Source: Paraconexibacter algicola (GTDB lineage: Bacteria; Actinomycetota; Thermoleophilia; Solirubrobacterales; Solirubrobacteraceae). Taken from it: a stretch of 64,000 nt of DNA. The notes beneath the pieces were generated by a model, which saw only the letters and a list, made by a program, of their open reading frames with translations, did not search any database and was not told the DNA's origin. The translations under genes and the position numbers were made by a program. Positions 8,454 through 16,725 of this stretch are shown piece by piece. Numbering within the stretch: the first letter of the stretch is position 1; each line of letters begins with the position of its first letter. Location: contig NZ_PYYB01000004.1 of the NCBI RefSeq assembly GCF_003044185.1, forward strand, positions 279,380 to 343,379. The letters run 5' to 3'.

Positions 8454-9254
8454 TCAGCCGACGATCGCGCCCACGACCGACAGGAGCGCCCCGATCCCGG
8501 CCGTGACGCCGGCGGCGATCAGGCCGAGCCGGGCGCGCCCCGCGCTCTTGAGGCTCTCGCCGAGCCGCTCCTCGACGGTGCCCTCGCAGACCTGCAGCCG
8601 GTGCTCGGCGTCGGCCACGAGCGTGGTGCCCGCCATCCGTCCGGCGACGAGGACCGGCACCCCGTCGGGCAGCACGTCGATCCGGGTCTCGACGTAGTGG
8701 TCCCGGCGGTCGGCGGTCATCTGCGTGAGCCCGGCGAGGATCGTGGCCGCCAGCCCGCCCTCGCCCGAGGCGGCCCCGGCGGAGGCGGCGACCCGGTCGG
8801 CGCGCGACTGCAGCAGATCGCCCTCGACGTCGAGGTCGCGCAAGGTGATCGTGAGGTCCCGGCCGCCGTCGCGCACGACGAACGGCGCGGTGCTCTCGCG
8901 GCTGGAGATCGTGTTGGAGCGCTCCTCCCAGCGATGGTCCGGACCGCTGTCGTTGCCGCTGCGGTTCACCCGCACGCGCTCCTCCCAGTGCTCGGTGACG
9001 GTCTCGCGCCACCAGGCGGCGGGCGTGCCGAGCGTCGGGTCCTTCTGCGGCGCGCCGTCCGGGCCGGCGGGCGCGACGGTCGTGCCGGTGACCGCCACGG
9101 CGATGCCGTCGCCGGCGTCGAGCGCCGTCTCGATGTCGACGGCGGCGACCGCGGTCCACCAGCCGGCCGTCTTGTCGGAGGACCGCTTCCAGAAGAAGCA
9201 CACGACGGCGGCGACGACGCCGACCGCCAGAAGGGTGAGACCGATGGCGAGCAC
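8454..9254 (-). CDS. GIDE-domain membrane protein (bacterial MUL1-like)
   Basis: 266 residues. An N-terminal membrane helix (about 2-22) and a C-terminal hydrophobic helix (about 245-266) flank a soluble domain containing WEERV, HRWEERSNTISSRESTAPF and VRDGGRDLTITL. This arrangement is that of the GIDE domain of mitochondrial MUL1/MULAN proteins, which also occurs in bacteria without the RING finger. No RING cysteines are present here, so ubiquitin ligase activity is not implied. Role unknown, probably membrane stress-related. Confidence 0.7.
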   Translation of the reverse strand: MLAIGLTLLAVGVVAAVVCFFWKRSSDKTAGWWTAVAAVDIETALDAGDGIAVAVTGTTVAPAGPDGAPQKDPTLGTPAAWWRETVTEHWEERVRVNRSGNDSGPDHRWEERSNTISSRESTAPFVVRDGGRDLTITLRDLDVEGDLLQSRADRVAASAGAASGEGGLAATILAGLTQMTADRRDHYVETRIDVLPDGVPVLVAGRMAGTTLVADAEHRLQVCEGTVEERLGESLKSAGRARLGLIAAGVTAGIGALLSVVGAIVG

Positions 9255-9298
9255 GCGCGCAGTGTCCCAGACCGTCCGGTGGGCTAGCGTTCGCGGCG

Positions 9299-9655
9299 AT
9301 GACCGAGCTCCCGCAGTGGCCCCCGGACTGGGTGGAGGAGCACGCGCTCGCCGCCGAGCAGACGATCGCGGCCACCGACGACCTGGCGCTCGCGACCGCG
9401 CTGCGCGCCGACGATCGCGTGCTCATCTCGGTGAGCTGGCCGGGCGGACGGCGCTACCTGTACGTGGATCCGGTCGGGGCCGAAGCGCCGCGCGCGCTGC
9501 GGGCCGGCGACGAGCCGCAGGACGCCGAGCTGCGCCGTCAGCTCGACGCGATGTGGTCGCAGGCGCTCGGGCTCGCCAAGCAGTTGATCGACGGCGATCT
9601 GCAGGTCGGGCCGGACGGCCCGCAGCCCGAGAAGAAGCGCCGCTGGCGCCGCTGA
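9299..9655 (+). CDS. Hypothetical protein (118 aa)
   Basis: Soluble acidic protein with a basic tail (EKKRRWRR). It has no membrane segment or signal peptide, and no family was recognised. A TAGCGT -10-like element at 9285-9290 lies 8 nt before the ATG, consistent with a leaderless mRNA, and it diverges from the GIDE-domain gene. Codon use is normal for the window, with strong GC3 bias, so the frame is likely real. Confidence 0.65.
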   Translation: MTELPQWPPDWVEEHALAAEQTIAATDDLALATALRADDRVLISVSWPGGRRYLYVDPVGAEAPRALRAGDEPQDAELRRQLDAMWSQALGLAKQLIDGDLQVGPDGPQPEKKRRWRR

Positions 9656-9716
9656 GCGCTGCCGTTGGACAGAAGTCCGAGGATTCCCGCGGCCCATCGC
9701 CCTAGAATGTCGCGCC

Positions 9717-11672
9717 TTGTCCTCCTCATCTCGTCTCCGCCGTCAGCGGGCGGCAGCCGCCTCCACGCCCCTCCGCCGGCCGGCCAAACCCCGACCCGAG
9801 CCGAGCTTCGGCCAGCGCGCGCGGTACGCGTTCGACGCGTCGATGTCGCGCGGCCCGAGCGCCCTGATCGGCTATCTCGGGCTCGCGGTGCTGCTGATGG
9901 TCGTCGTGACCGCGGCGGTCGCGCTGATCTTCGGCGCCGGCCCGACGGACAACCCGATCACGGCGGCGTACAACGCGCTGCTGCACACGATCGACTCCGG
10001 CACGGTCGCGGGCGACACCGGCACCGGCTACATCATCCTCGGCCTGTTCGTCACGGCCGGCGGCATCGTGATCTTCAGCGCGTTCATCGGCGTGCTCGCC
10101 ACGACGCTCGACGAGCGGCTCGCCGAGCTGCGCAAGGGGCGCTCGAGCGTCCTCGAGAAGGACCACACGCTGATCCTGGGCTGGTCGGACACGATCTTCA
10201 CGATCCTCTCGGAGCTGTCGATCGCCAACGAGAGCGAACGTGACCCGGTCGTCGTGATCCTCGCCGAGAAGGACAAGGTCGAGATGGAGGACGCGATCCG
10301 CGAGCGCATCGAGGACATGCGCGGGACGAAGATCGTCTGCCGCACGGGCAGCCCGATCAACCTGCGCGACCTCGCGATCGTCAACCACCACGACTGCCGC
10401 TCGATCATCGTCCTGTCCCCCGAGGAGGAGGACCCGGACACGAGCGTCATCAAGACGATCCTCGCGCTCACCCGCGGCCCCGACCGCCGCGAGGAGCCGT
10501 ACCGGATCGTCGCGGAGATCGAGCACCCCTCGAACATCGAGGCCGCGTACCTCGTCGGCGGCGACGAGGCGGTCATCGTCGACAAGGGCGACACGATCGC
10601 CCGGCTGATCGTGCAGGCATCGCGGCAGGCGGGCGCCGCCGCGGTCTACGTCGAGCTGCTGGACTTCGACGGCACCGAGATCTACTTCCGTGACGACCAG
10701 TCGTTCACGGGCCGCACCTACGGGGAGGCGCTGCTGGCGTACGAGGAGTGCGCCGTGATGGGGGTGCGCACGGCCCAGGGCGTCACGATCAACCCCGACG
10801 CCGCGACGGTCATCGGCGCGGGCGACGAGCTCATCGCGCTGGCGGACGACGACAGCGTGCTCGTCGCGGCGCAGGCGCCGACCGTCGCGCCGGACGAGGC
10901 GCGCGTCGTGCGGGCGGAGTCCCCGCCGGAGTCCCCCCGGCGGGCGCTGATCATCGGGGTCAACCGGCGGACCGCCCCGGTGCTCCGCGAGCTCAACGCG
11001 TTCTCCGCGCCGGGCTCGGAGGTCGTGCTGCTCGGCCCCGACGAGCAGCGCATGGTCCGGGCGATCGCCCGGGCGGGCACGATGACGAACCTCACGACCT
11101 CCACGATCGAGGGCGTCCCGACGGACCGCTCGACGCTCGAGGCGGTCGACGTCCCCTCCTACGACCACGTGATCGTGATGAGCGACGACGACCTCGTGCC
11201 GCAGCGCGCGGACGCCCGGACGCTCGTGACGCTGCTGCATCTGCGCGAGCTGACCGACAAGGCCGACAAGCACGTGACGATCGCGTCGGAGATGCTCGAC
11301 GAGGGCAACCGCGAGCTCGCCCAGGTCACGAAGGTCGACGACGTGATCGTCAGCGAGCAGATCGTCAGCCTGATGCTCGCCCAGATCAGCGAGAACGAGC
11401 ACCTCGCCGAGGTGTTCGACGTGCTGTTCAGCGCGGAGGGCTCGGAGGTGTACCTGCGGGACGCCTCCACCTACGTGACGCCCGGCGAGCCGGTGTCGTT
11501 CGCGACCCTCGTGGCCGCCGCGCGGGAGCGCGGCGAGACGGCGATCGGCTACCGCGACGCGTCCGCGGCCGAGGACGCCGCGGAGGCCTACGGCGTGCGG
11601 ATCAGCCCGCCGAAGTCGGCGCTCTTCCCCTGCACGGGCCGCGACAAGCTGATCGTTCTCGCCGAGGACTGA
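9717..11672 (+). CDS. CASTOR/POLLUX-like ion channel / TrkA-N domain protein
   Basis: 651 residues. Two N-terminal transmembrane helices (about 47-72 and 103-127) flank a short pore-like segment (ITAAYNALLHTIDSGTVAGD). Tandem nucleotide-binding RCK/TrkA-N-like modules follow (HTLILGWSDTIFTILSEL near 150; RRALIIGVNRRTAPVLREL near 410). This is the plan of plant CASTOR/POLLUX channels and their bacterial relatives, which conduct cations. A TAGAAT element 8 nt before the TTG at 9717 supports a leaderless TTG start; an internal ATG at 9841 is the alternative. Confidence 0.8.
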   Translation: MSSSSRLRRQRAAAASTPLRRPAKPRPEPSFGQRARYAFDASMSRGPSALIGYLGLAVLLMVVVTAAVALIFGAGPTDNPITAAYNALLHTIDSGTVAGDTGTGYIILGLFVTAGGIVIFSAFIGVLATTLDERLAELRKGRSSVLEKDHTLILGWSDTIFTILSELSIANESERDPVVVILAEKDKVEMEDAIRERIEDMRGTKIVCRTGSPINLRDLAIVNHHDCRSIIVLSPEEEDPDTSVIKTILALTRGPDRREEPYRIVAEIEHPSNIEAAYLVGGDEAVIVDKGDTIARLIVQASRQAGAAAVYVELLDFDGTEIYFRDDQSFTGRTYGEALLAYEECAVMGVRTAQGVTINPDAATVIGAGDELIALADDDSVLVAAQAPTVAPDEARVVRAESPPESPRRALIIGVNRRTAPVLRELNAFSAPGSEVVLLGPDEQRMVRAIARAGTMTNLTTSTIEGVPTDRSTLEAVDVPSYDHVIVMSDDDLVPQRADARTLVTLLHLRELTDKADKHVTIASEMLDEGNRELAQVTKVDDVIVSEQIVSLMLAQISENEHLAEVFDVLFSAEGSEVYLRDASTYVTPGEPVSFATLVAAARERGETAIGYRDASAAEDAAEAYGVRISPPKSALFPCTGRDKLIVLAED

Positions 11673-11706
11673 GACGGGCCCCGCCGGGCCGCCGACGCGG
11701 TCCGGC

Positions 11707-12342
11707 TCAGCTCGCGCCCGCGCCGGCGGCAGCGCGCCGGGCGCGCAGCCCGCGGTACAGGAGGAACGCGGCGGTGCCGAGCACCGCGAGCGCCAGCAGC
11801 GGCTTGCTCAGCGGGCCGATCACGTCGCCGACCTCCTCCCAGCGGGAGCCGAGCGCCATGCCGATGCCGACGAGCACGCAGTTCCAGATCAGCGAGCCGA
11901 GCGTCGTCAGCGCCACGTACTTCACGCGGCCCATCCGCAGGACGCCCGCGGGCAGTGACACGAGGCTGCGCACGCCGGGGATGCAGCGGCCGACGACCAC
12001 GACGATCGCGCCGCGGCGCTCGAACCACTCCTCGGCGTGCTCGAGCCGGCGCAGGTCCTGCCGGGCGACCTTCAGGAACCGCTCGGCGAACGGCCGGCCG
12101 CCGCGGGCGGCCGCCTCGTACAGGAGCATCGCGCCGACGACCGAGCCCAGCGTGCTCGCGAGCACGACCTGCACGAGACCGAACTCGTCGATCGCCACGA
12201 GGTACCCGGCGAGCGGCAGCACCGCCTCGGACGGGATCGGCGGGAACACGGTCTCGGCGAACATCAGCAGGCCGAGGCCGAGGTAGCCGAGGTCACGGAG
12301 GATCTCGGTGATGGACAGGCCGAAGACGGTGACGCCGAGCAT
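11707..12342 (-). CDS. DedA family membrane protein (SNARE-associated/VTT domain)
   Basis: 211-residue polytopic membrane protein. The DedA signature is present: FPPIPSEAVLPLAGYL (about 34-49) and the cytoplasmic GRCIPGVRSLVSLPAGVLRM block (about 123-142) with its conserved arginine and glycines. DedA proteins are membrane transporters or scramblase-like proteins needed for envelope homeostasis and undecaprenyl-phosphate recycling. A second DedA paralogue is at 26469-27200. It converges on the channel gene and diverges from a small membrane protein gene. Confidence 0.92.
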   Translation of the reverse strand: MLGVTVFGLSITEILRDLGYLGLGLLMFAETVFPPIPSEAVLPLAGYLVAIDEFGLVQVVLASTLGSVVGAMLLYEAAARGGRPFAERFLKVARQDLRRLEHAEEWFERRGAIVVVVGRCIPGVRSLVSLPAGVLRMGRVKYVALTTLGSLIWNCVLVGIGMALGSRWEEVGDVIGPLSKPLLALAVLGTAAFLLYRGLRARRAAAGAGAS

Positions 12343-12459
12343 CGGGGAGGAAGTGTGGCAGCCCGCGCGCTGGGCGGGCGTGGCGCACCGTCGCGGCCGC
12401 GAAGCGCTACCGTCGACGGACCCGATGATCGTGCGTCACCGACCCGTCCCGCCCGTCCG

Positions 12460-12771
12460 ATGAAGGGCCTGCTCGTCGTCCTCGCGCTGCTGGTCGTCAG
12501 CGGCGCCGTCGGACTGCTCGTCACCCGCGTGCTCGCCGGGCGCCAGCTCGGCACCGGCTCCCCGTACTGGACGATCGGGGAGCGGGAGTCCGGTGGGCTC
12601 GTCGTCCTCGCGCTGCTGCCGCCGGCCAGCGCCCCCGGACCGCCGCTGATCCTCGCCGAGCTCGACCCGTCCGCCGAGGACTTCGACGAGCAGCTCGACG
12701 ATGCCCGGGCGCGGGCGGCCCGCGAGGCGGTCGCCCGCAACCGGCCGCTCGAGGCGCTCGAGGGCGCCTGA
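12460..12771 (+). CDS. Hypothetical protein with N-terminal membrane anchor
   Basis: 103 residues starting MKGLLVVLALLVVSGAVGLL, which is a signal anchor or uncleaved transmembrane helix, followed by a soluble domain of about 75 residues (SPYWTIGERESGGLVVLALL, then an acidic helical tail). No family was recognised. The start at ATG 12460 is placed at the beginning of the hydrophobic helix; the frame is open further upstream but lacks coding character. It converges with the reductase gene that ends at 12785. Confidence 0.6.
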   Translation: MKGLLVVLALLVVSGAVGLLVTRVLAGRQLGTGSPYWTIGERESGGLVVLALLPPASAPGPPLILAELDPSAEDFDEQLDDARARAAREAVARNRPLEALEGA

Positions 12772-12784
12772 GGCCCGCCGCCGC

Positions 12785-13876
12785 TCAGGCGGCGGCGCGC
12801 AGCTCCTGCGCCTCCCAGCGCGCGACCGGCGTGCGACCCCAGCGCGCGCGCACGGCGTGGCGCATGAGCGTGTCGAACACCTCCGGCACCGGCCGCGGGG
12901 CGACGCCGATCGTGCGCCCGCGGGACAGGTCGAAGCTCCCGCGCACCCGGAAGTACGGCAGGAACGCGCCGGCGTACCGCTCGATGTCCGGGGCCTCCCC
13001 GATCGCGACGAACCGCGGCGGCTCGATCCCGAAGTGCCCGACCGCGAGGTCGACGAGGTCCTGCGCGGTCGGCGCGAGCTCGCCCGCGGCGGCGTGGAAC
13101 GTGCCCGTCCGGCGCTCCTGGCAGGCCAGGCGCAGCAGGGCGTCGGCGACGACGTCGACGGTCACGACGTCGGCACGGCCTCCAGGGTCGCCGGGGATGA
13201 CGGGCAGCAGGCCGCGGGAGAGCGCCTGCAGCGGCCAGTAGATGACGTTGAACGCCGGCGTCCAGCCGGTGTGCGCGTCCCCGACGACGATGCTCGGGCG
13301 CAGCACGCAGTGCGGCAGGCCGCTGGCGGCGACGACCGCCTCCGCCTCGAGCTTCGTGCGCTCGTAGGTGTTGCGCGAGGTCTGGCCGACGTCCCCCTCG
13401 TGCTCGTGCGCGACGCCGGGACGGTCACCGGCGACGTACGCGGTCGACACGTGCACGACGCGGTCGAGGTCCGGCGCGAGCGCGGCGAGCTCGAGCACCG
13501 TCCGGGTGCCGTCGACGTTGCTGCGCCGCGCGTCCGGCAGCGGCAGCGTGAACGCGACCGACGCGGCGCAGTGGACGACCGTGTCGACCCCGGCGACGAG
13601 CGCCCGGCGCTGCGCCTCGCTGCGGCCGAGGCTCGGCTGCTCGAGGTCGGCGGCGACCGCCCGCACGCGGTGGCGCAGCGCGCCCGCGTCCGGACCCAGG
13701 AGCGTGGCGAGCACCGTGTCGAGCCGCCCCTCGGCGGCCGCGTCGTCGGCCGCGCGCACGGGCGCGAGGACGGTCCGGTCGGTGCGCGTCAGCAGGCGGT
13801 GGAGCAGCTCCATGCCGAGGAAGCCGGTCGCGCCGGTGAGCAGGATCTCGCGCTCGCGCGCGCTGGCAGGCGTCAT
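12785..13876 (-). CDS. SDR-family NAD(P)-dependent epimerase/thioester reductase-like protein
   Basis: 363 residues of extended short-chain dehydrogenase type. Residues 11-23 (EILLTGATGFLGM) form the TGxxGxxG dinucleotide-binding loop. STAYVAGD and the YERTK motif (near 168) supply the active-site Tyr and Lys. Organisation is like the NAD-binding-4/male-sterility (fatty acyl or thioester reductase) branch, as in actinobacterial reductases attached to acyl carrier systems, but no carrier domain is fused here. The substrate is unknown. Confidence 0.82.
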   Translation of the reverse strand: MTPASAREREILLTGATGFLGMELLHRLLTRTDRTVLAPVRAADDAAAEGRLDTVLATLLGPDAGALRHRVRAVAADLEQPSLGRSEAQRRALVAGVDTVVHCAASVAFTLPLPDARRSNVDGTRTVLELAALAPDLDRVVHVSTAYVAGDRPGVAHEHEGDVGQTSRNTYERTKLEAEAVVAASGLPHCVLRPSIVVGDAHTGWTPAFNVIYWPLQALSRGLLPVIPGDPGGRADVVTVDVVADALLRLACQERRTGTFHAAAGELAPTAQDLVDLAVGHFGIEPPRFVAIGEAPDIERYAGAFLPYFRVRGSFDLSRGRTIGVAPRPVPEVFDTLMRHAVRARWGRTPVARWEAQELRAAA

Positions 13877-13955
13877 GTGCCGCCCACGGCTATCAGGGCG
13901 CGGGCGGCCGTGACAGGGCCTGCGGGCCGAGGACCCGCCGTTCGGATGAGGCCGC

Positions 13956-14870
13956 TCAGCGCGGTGCCGCGTCGCGGACCGCGGCAGCCGCGGCCTCGGC
14001 GGCGCTGACCTGCAGCGCGAACGGGTCGGCGACGACCGTCCCGTGGGCGAGCGCGAAGACGACGTCGCCGTCGTACGGGGTGGCGACCGGGTGCACGGCG
14101 CGCGCCACGCCCGAGGTGGCGGCGCGGGCGAGCAGCCAGGCGCCGGTGCGGTCGACGGCCGCGTCGGTCATGACGCAGACCAGGACGGTCGCCTCCCGCC
14201 CCTCCCCTGGCGGCTGGAACGCCGTCCCCTCCCGCAGCAGCTCGACGGTCCGCCGCGTGCGCCCGGCGGCGTCGCGCGCCCCGGCCAGGACGGTGCCGTC
14301 CGCGGCGACGATCTCCCCGACGGGGTTGGCCACCGCGATCGCGGTGACGAGCGCCCCGGCGCTGTCGTCGCTGGCGACGCCGATCCCGGTGCGGGTGAAG
14401 CCCTCGGGCCCGAGCAGCTTGCCGGCCGCCACGCCCGCTCCCGCTCCGACCGGGCCGCGCCCGGGGACGGCGGCGCTCGCCGCGTCGCACGCGGCGCGCC
14501 CGGCGGCGGCGTCCGGGCGGCCCGCCGGGTCCAGCGCCCCCGCATCGAACACGACCGCCGCGGGCACGAGCGGGACGCGGACGCCGCTGCGGGTCAGGTG
14601 GCCGTGGTCGCGCTCGGCCAGCCAGCGCACGACGCCGTCCGCCGCCGCGAGCCCGAAGGCACTGCCGCCGGTGAGCAGGACGCCGTGGACGTCGCGCGGC
14701 GCGCTGGAGGGCGCGAGCACGTCGGTCTCCCGGGTCCCCGGGCCGCCGCCGCGGACCTCGGCGCCCGCGGTGGCGCCGCCGGGCGCGAGCACGACGGTGC
14801 AGCCGGTGTGCCCGGCCGGGTGCGTCCAGTGGCCGACGAGGAAGCCGTCGGGCAGCCGCGTCGCGGTCAC
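13956..14870 (-). CDS. P1 family peptidase (DmpA/S58-like)
   Basis: 304-residue member of the P1/DmpA aminopeptidase family, N-terminal nucleophile-type enzymes that self-cleave. The signature HPAGHTGCTVVLAPGGATAG near the N-terminus and VLLTGGSAFGLAAADGVVRW (about 64-83) are characteristic, as is GTGIGVASDD-like sequence before the presumed processing region. It overlaps the upstream barstar gene by 4 bp and is the last gene of a five-gene operon. The natural substrate is not predictable. Confidence 0.88.
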   Translation of the reverse strand: MTATRLPDGFLVGHWTHPAGHTGCTVVLAPGGATAGAEVRGGGPGTRETDVLAPSSAPRDVHGVLLTGGSAFGLAAADGVVRWLAERDHGHLTRSGVRVPLVPAAVVFDAGALDPAGRPDAAAGRAACDAASAAVPGRGPVGAGAGVAAGKLLGPEGFTRTGIGVASDDSAGALVTAIAVANPVGEIVAADGTVLAGARDAAGRTRRTVELLREGTAFQPPGEGREATVLVCVMTDAAVDRTGAWLLARAATSGVARAVHPVATPYDGDVVFALAHGTVVADPFALQVSAAEAAAAAVRDAAPR

Positions 14871-15259
14871 GGCCCGGTCTGCGGCGGCGGGACGACCCAG
14901 ACGCCCCAGAACGGGATCCCGTCCTGCGCCTGGAACTCGGCGGCGTCCTGGAGCACGCCGGCCAGCCGCGGGTCGCGCGGCCCGTCGACGACGACGAGGT
15001 ACCCGGGCGCCTCGTGCCAGGAGAGGTCGCGCAGCGCGTCGGTGAGCGCGTCGAGCGTCGAGCCGACCCAGTCGGGGAACTGCAGCGGCCCGGCGAAGCG
15101 CGCGACGAGGTCCGCGCTGCCCGGGTGGTCGTGCAGGTCGACGTCGACGATCGTGAAGCCGAGCTCGTGTGCCTGTGCGCGCAGCGTGTCGAGCCGGTCC
15201 TGCAGGACCGGGACGGGCGTGGAGGTCGCGGCGGTGGCGGGGTCGGTGAGGACGCTCAT
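14867..15259 (-). CDS. Barstar-family ribonuclease inhibitor
   Basis: 130-residue barstar-like protein: FTIVDVDLHDHPGSADLVAR followed by PDWVGSTLDALTDALRDLSW is the barstar helix-strand core with the acidic residues that plug a barnase active site. It is encoded directly after a secreted barnase-like RNase, with a 4-bp overlap, so it most likely protects the producing cell from that enzyme. Barstar proteins are cytosolic, and no signal peptide is present. It also overlaps the P1 peptidase gene by 4 bp. Confidence 0.88.
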   Translation of the reverse strand: MSVLTDPATAATSTPVPVLQDRLDTLRAQAHELGFTIVDVDLHDHPGSADLVARFAGPLQFPDWVGSTLDALTDALRDLSWHEAPGYLVVVDGPRDPRLAGVLQDAAEFQAQDGIPFWGVWVVPPPQTGP

Positions 15260-15648
15260 GGCAGTTGCTGGCTGGCGATCGGGGCGAAGCTGTCGTAGTG
15301 GTCGCGGCTGTAGTAGGAGACCTCCGGCGGGTCGCCGCCGGTGACGATCCGCCGGGCGCCCCGGTCCGGCGATCCCGGGGTCGGGACCGTGTACTCGCGG
15401 TAGTAGCCGCGCGGGCGCTCGGGCAGGAGTCCCTCGCGGTTGGCGAAGACGCTGCCGTCCTGGCGGTAGCGGAACGGCCCGCCGCTGCGGATCGCGCGGA
15501 GCACGGCGGTCGCCTCGGGCGGCAGGACGGCGTACTCGGTGGTCGTGGTGGTCGTGCGGCGCCCGTCGCCCCCCGACACCGCGGCGACCACGATGACCGT
15601 GAGCGTGAGCACGAGGCCCAGGACGGTCCGCAGGCTCGTGCGGCTCAC
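15256..15648 (-). CDS. Secreted guanine-specific ribonuclease, barnase/RNase Sa (N1/T1) family
   Basis: 130 residues. Residues 7-24 form a hydrophobic export helix, a short Thr linker follows, and the RNase fold starts near residue 42. The active-site residues of microbial N1/T1 RNases are present: Glu85 in GYYREYTV, Arg99/Arg100 in DRGARRIVTGG, and His117 in YYSRDHYDSF. The LPERPRGYYREY block is diagnostic. The product would cleave RNA 3' of guanosine outside the cell or at its surface. The inhibitor gene overlaps its 3' end. Confidence 0.92.
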   Translation of the reverse strand: MSRTSLRTVLGLVLTLTVIVVAAVSGGDGRRTTTTTTEYAVLPPEATAVLRAIRSGGPFRYRQDGSVFANREGLLPERPRGYYREYTVPTPGSPDRGARRIVTGGDPPEVSYYSRDHYDSFAPIASQQLP

Positions 15649-16277
15649 GCGGCGACCTCGGCGGCGCGCACGCCGTTCAGGGAGCCGACGACGACGAGCT
15701 GGTCGGCGCGGCGCAGGGTCTCGAGCTCGAGCCGCTCGCGACGCGCGACCGGCAGTCGCGCCGCCGCGACGGCGTGGCGGCGGCGGTCGTCCAGCGGCGG
15801 GCCGACGAGCGTCCCGTCGCGCACGATCAGCACGGTCTCGCCGACCGGCTCGAGGACCTCGCCGTCCTCGTCCAGGAGCAGCGGCAGCGCCCCCTCCCCC
15901 GCGCGCTCGCGCAGGTCGTCGGCCAGGCGCTGGTCGGCCCAGTCGTGCGCCCCGAGACCGCCGGGCAGCACGAACGGGACGAGCCGCACCGGCGGGCCGC
16001 CCGGAACGGGCGGCCGGAACGGGCGGGAGCTCACGCGCGTGCGGCCGTCCGGGAGGACGACGACCCGCGCGCGGGCCCCGGCGGCGCCGAGGCCGAGCAT
16101 GCGCGAGCGCAGCTCCGGGTCGGGCGCGGTGTCGTACAGGCTGCGGGCGCTCGCGGCGAGGTCGGCGAGGTGCGCGTCGAGCTCCTGCGCCGCGCCGGCG
16201 GCGACGAGCACGGTCGCGCCGACGCCACGGTCGGGGTCGGGCCGGCCCGGGCCGTCGGGTCGCAGCGCGTCCTGCAC
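15645..16277 (-). CDS. Aminotransferase class IV-like protein lacking the PLP lysine
   Basis: 210 residues resembling the class IV (PabC-type) half of PabB-PabC proteins: RLVPFVLPGGLGAHDWADQR, then GEVLEPVGETVLIVRDG and TLVGPPLDDR. In active members the GLGAHKW position carries the lysine that binds pyridoxal phosphate; here residue 112 is Asp. The C-terminal half also lacks the usual LPGxTR sequence. It may be a degenerate or repurposed protein. The GTG start at 16277 lies 1 nt after the upstream stop, and the 3' end overlaps the RNase gene by 4 bp. Confidence 0.65.
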   Translation of the reverse strand: MQDALRPDGPGRPDPDRGVGATVLVAAGAAQELDAHLADLAASARSLYDTAPDPELRSRMLGLGAAGARARVVVLPDGRTRVSSRPFRPPVPGGPPVRLVPFVLPGGLGAHDWADQRLADDLRERAGEGALPLLLDEDGEVLEPVGETVLIVRDGTLVGPPLDDRRRHAVAAARLPVARRERLELETLRRADQLVVVGSLNGVRAAEVAA

Positions 16278-16278
16278 G

Positions 16279-16665
16279 TCAGCTCAACGAGGTCGCCAGG
16301 ACGGACACGAGCGCCAGCAGCGAGCTGATCAGCAGCAGGCCGGCGGCCATCGTCTGCAGCAGCCGGTCCTCGTCGCTGAGCCCCAGGCCGACGAGCGCGC
16401 GCTGCGCCCGCCAGTAGACGAGGCCGCTGGCCCCGGCGACGACCGCGAAGACGAGGAACGGACCGGCCGTCCCGCCGATCAGCGCGATCCCGAGCAGCGC
16501 GACGAGCGCGACCACGGTCGCGGCCCCCAGGTAGAGCGCCAGCACGCGGCGCGCGGCGGGCAGCCGCCCGAGGCCCTTCTCACGCCCGGGCTGCGACCGG
16601 TCGGGGCGCGGCTCGCGTGGCGGACGCGGACCGGGCGGACGACGTGCGCGAGAGCGTTTTCCCAT
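16279..16665 (-). CDS. Hypothetical membrane protein with basic N-terminus
   Basis: 128 residues. A strongly basic, proline-rich N-terminus (MGKRSRARRPPGPRPPREPR) precedes about three transmembrane helices (residues about 45-65, 69-88 and 104-127). No family was recognised. It is the first gene of the operon that leads through the class IV-like protein to the RNase, barstar and peptidase. A TACCGT -10-like element (complement of 16674-16679) lies 8 nt before the ATG, suggesting the operon promoter is here. Confidence 0.65.
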   Translation of the reverse strand: MGKRSRARRPPGPRPPREPRPDRSQPGREKGLGRLPAARRVLALYLGAATVVALVALLGIALIGGTAGPFLVFAVVAGASGLVYWRAQRALVGLGLSDEDRLLQTMAAGLLLISSLLALVSVLATSLS

Positions 16666-16725
16666 CGCCCGGGACGGTATCGCGCCGGTCGCATGACCGG
16701 CGTGCGCCTCGGGTATGCCGCGCCC

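Noticed and set aside
4720..9426. Very long minus-strand open frame of 1568 codons
   Set aside because: Only the part up to 7257 has helicase similarity; the rest is a shadow over the patatin and GIDE-domain genes, with low-complexity Arg/Ala composition.
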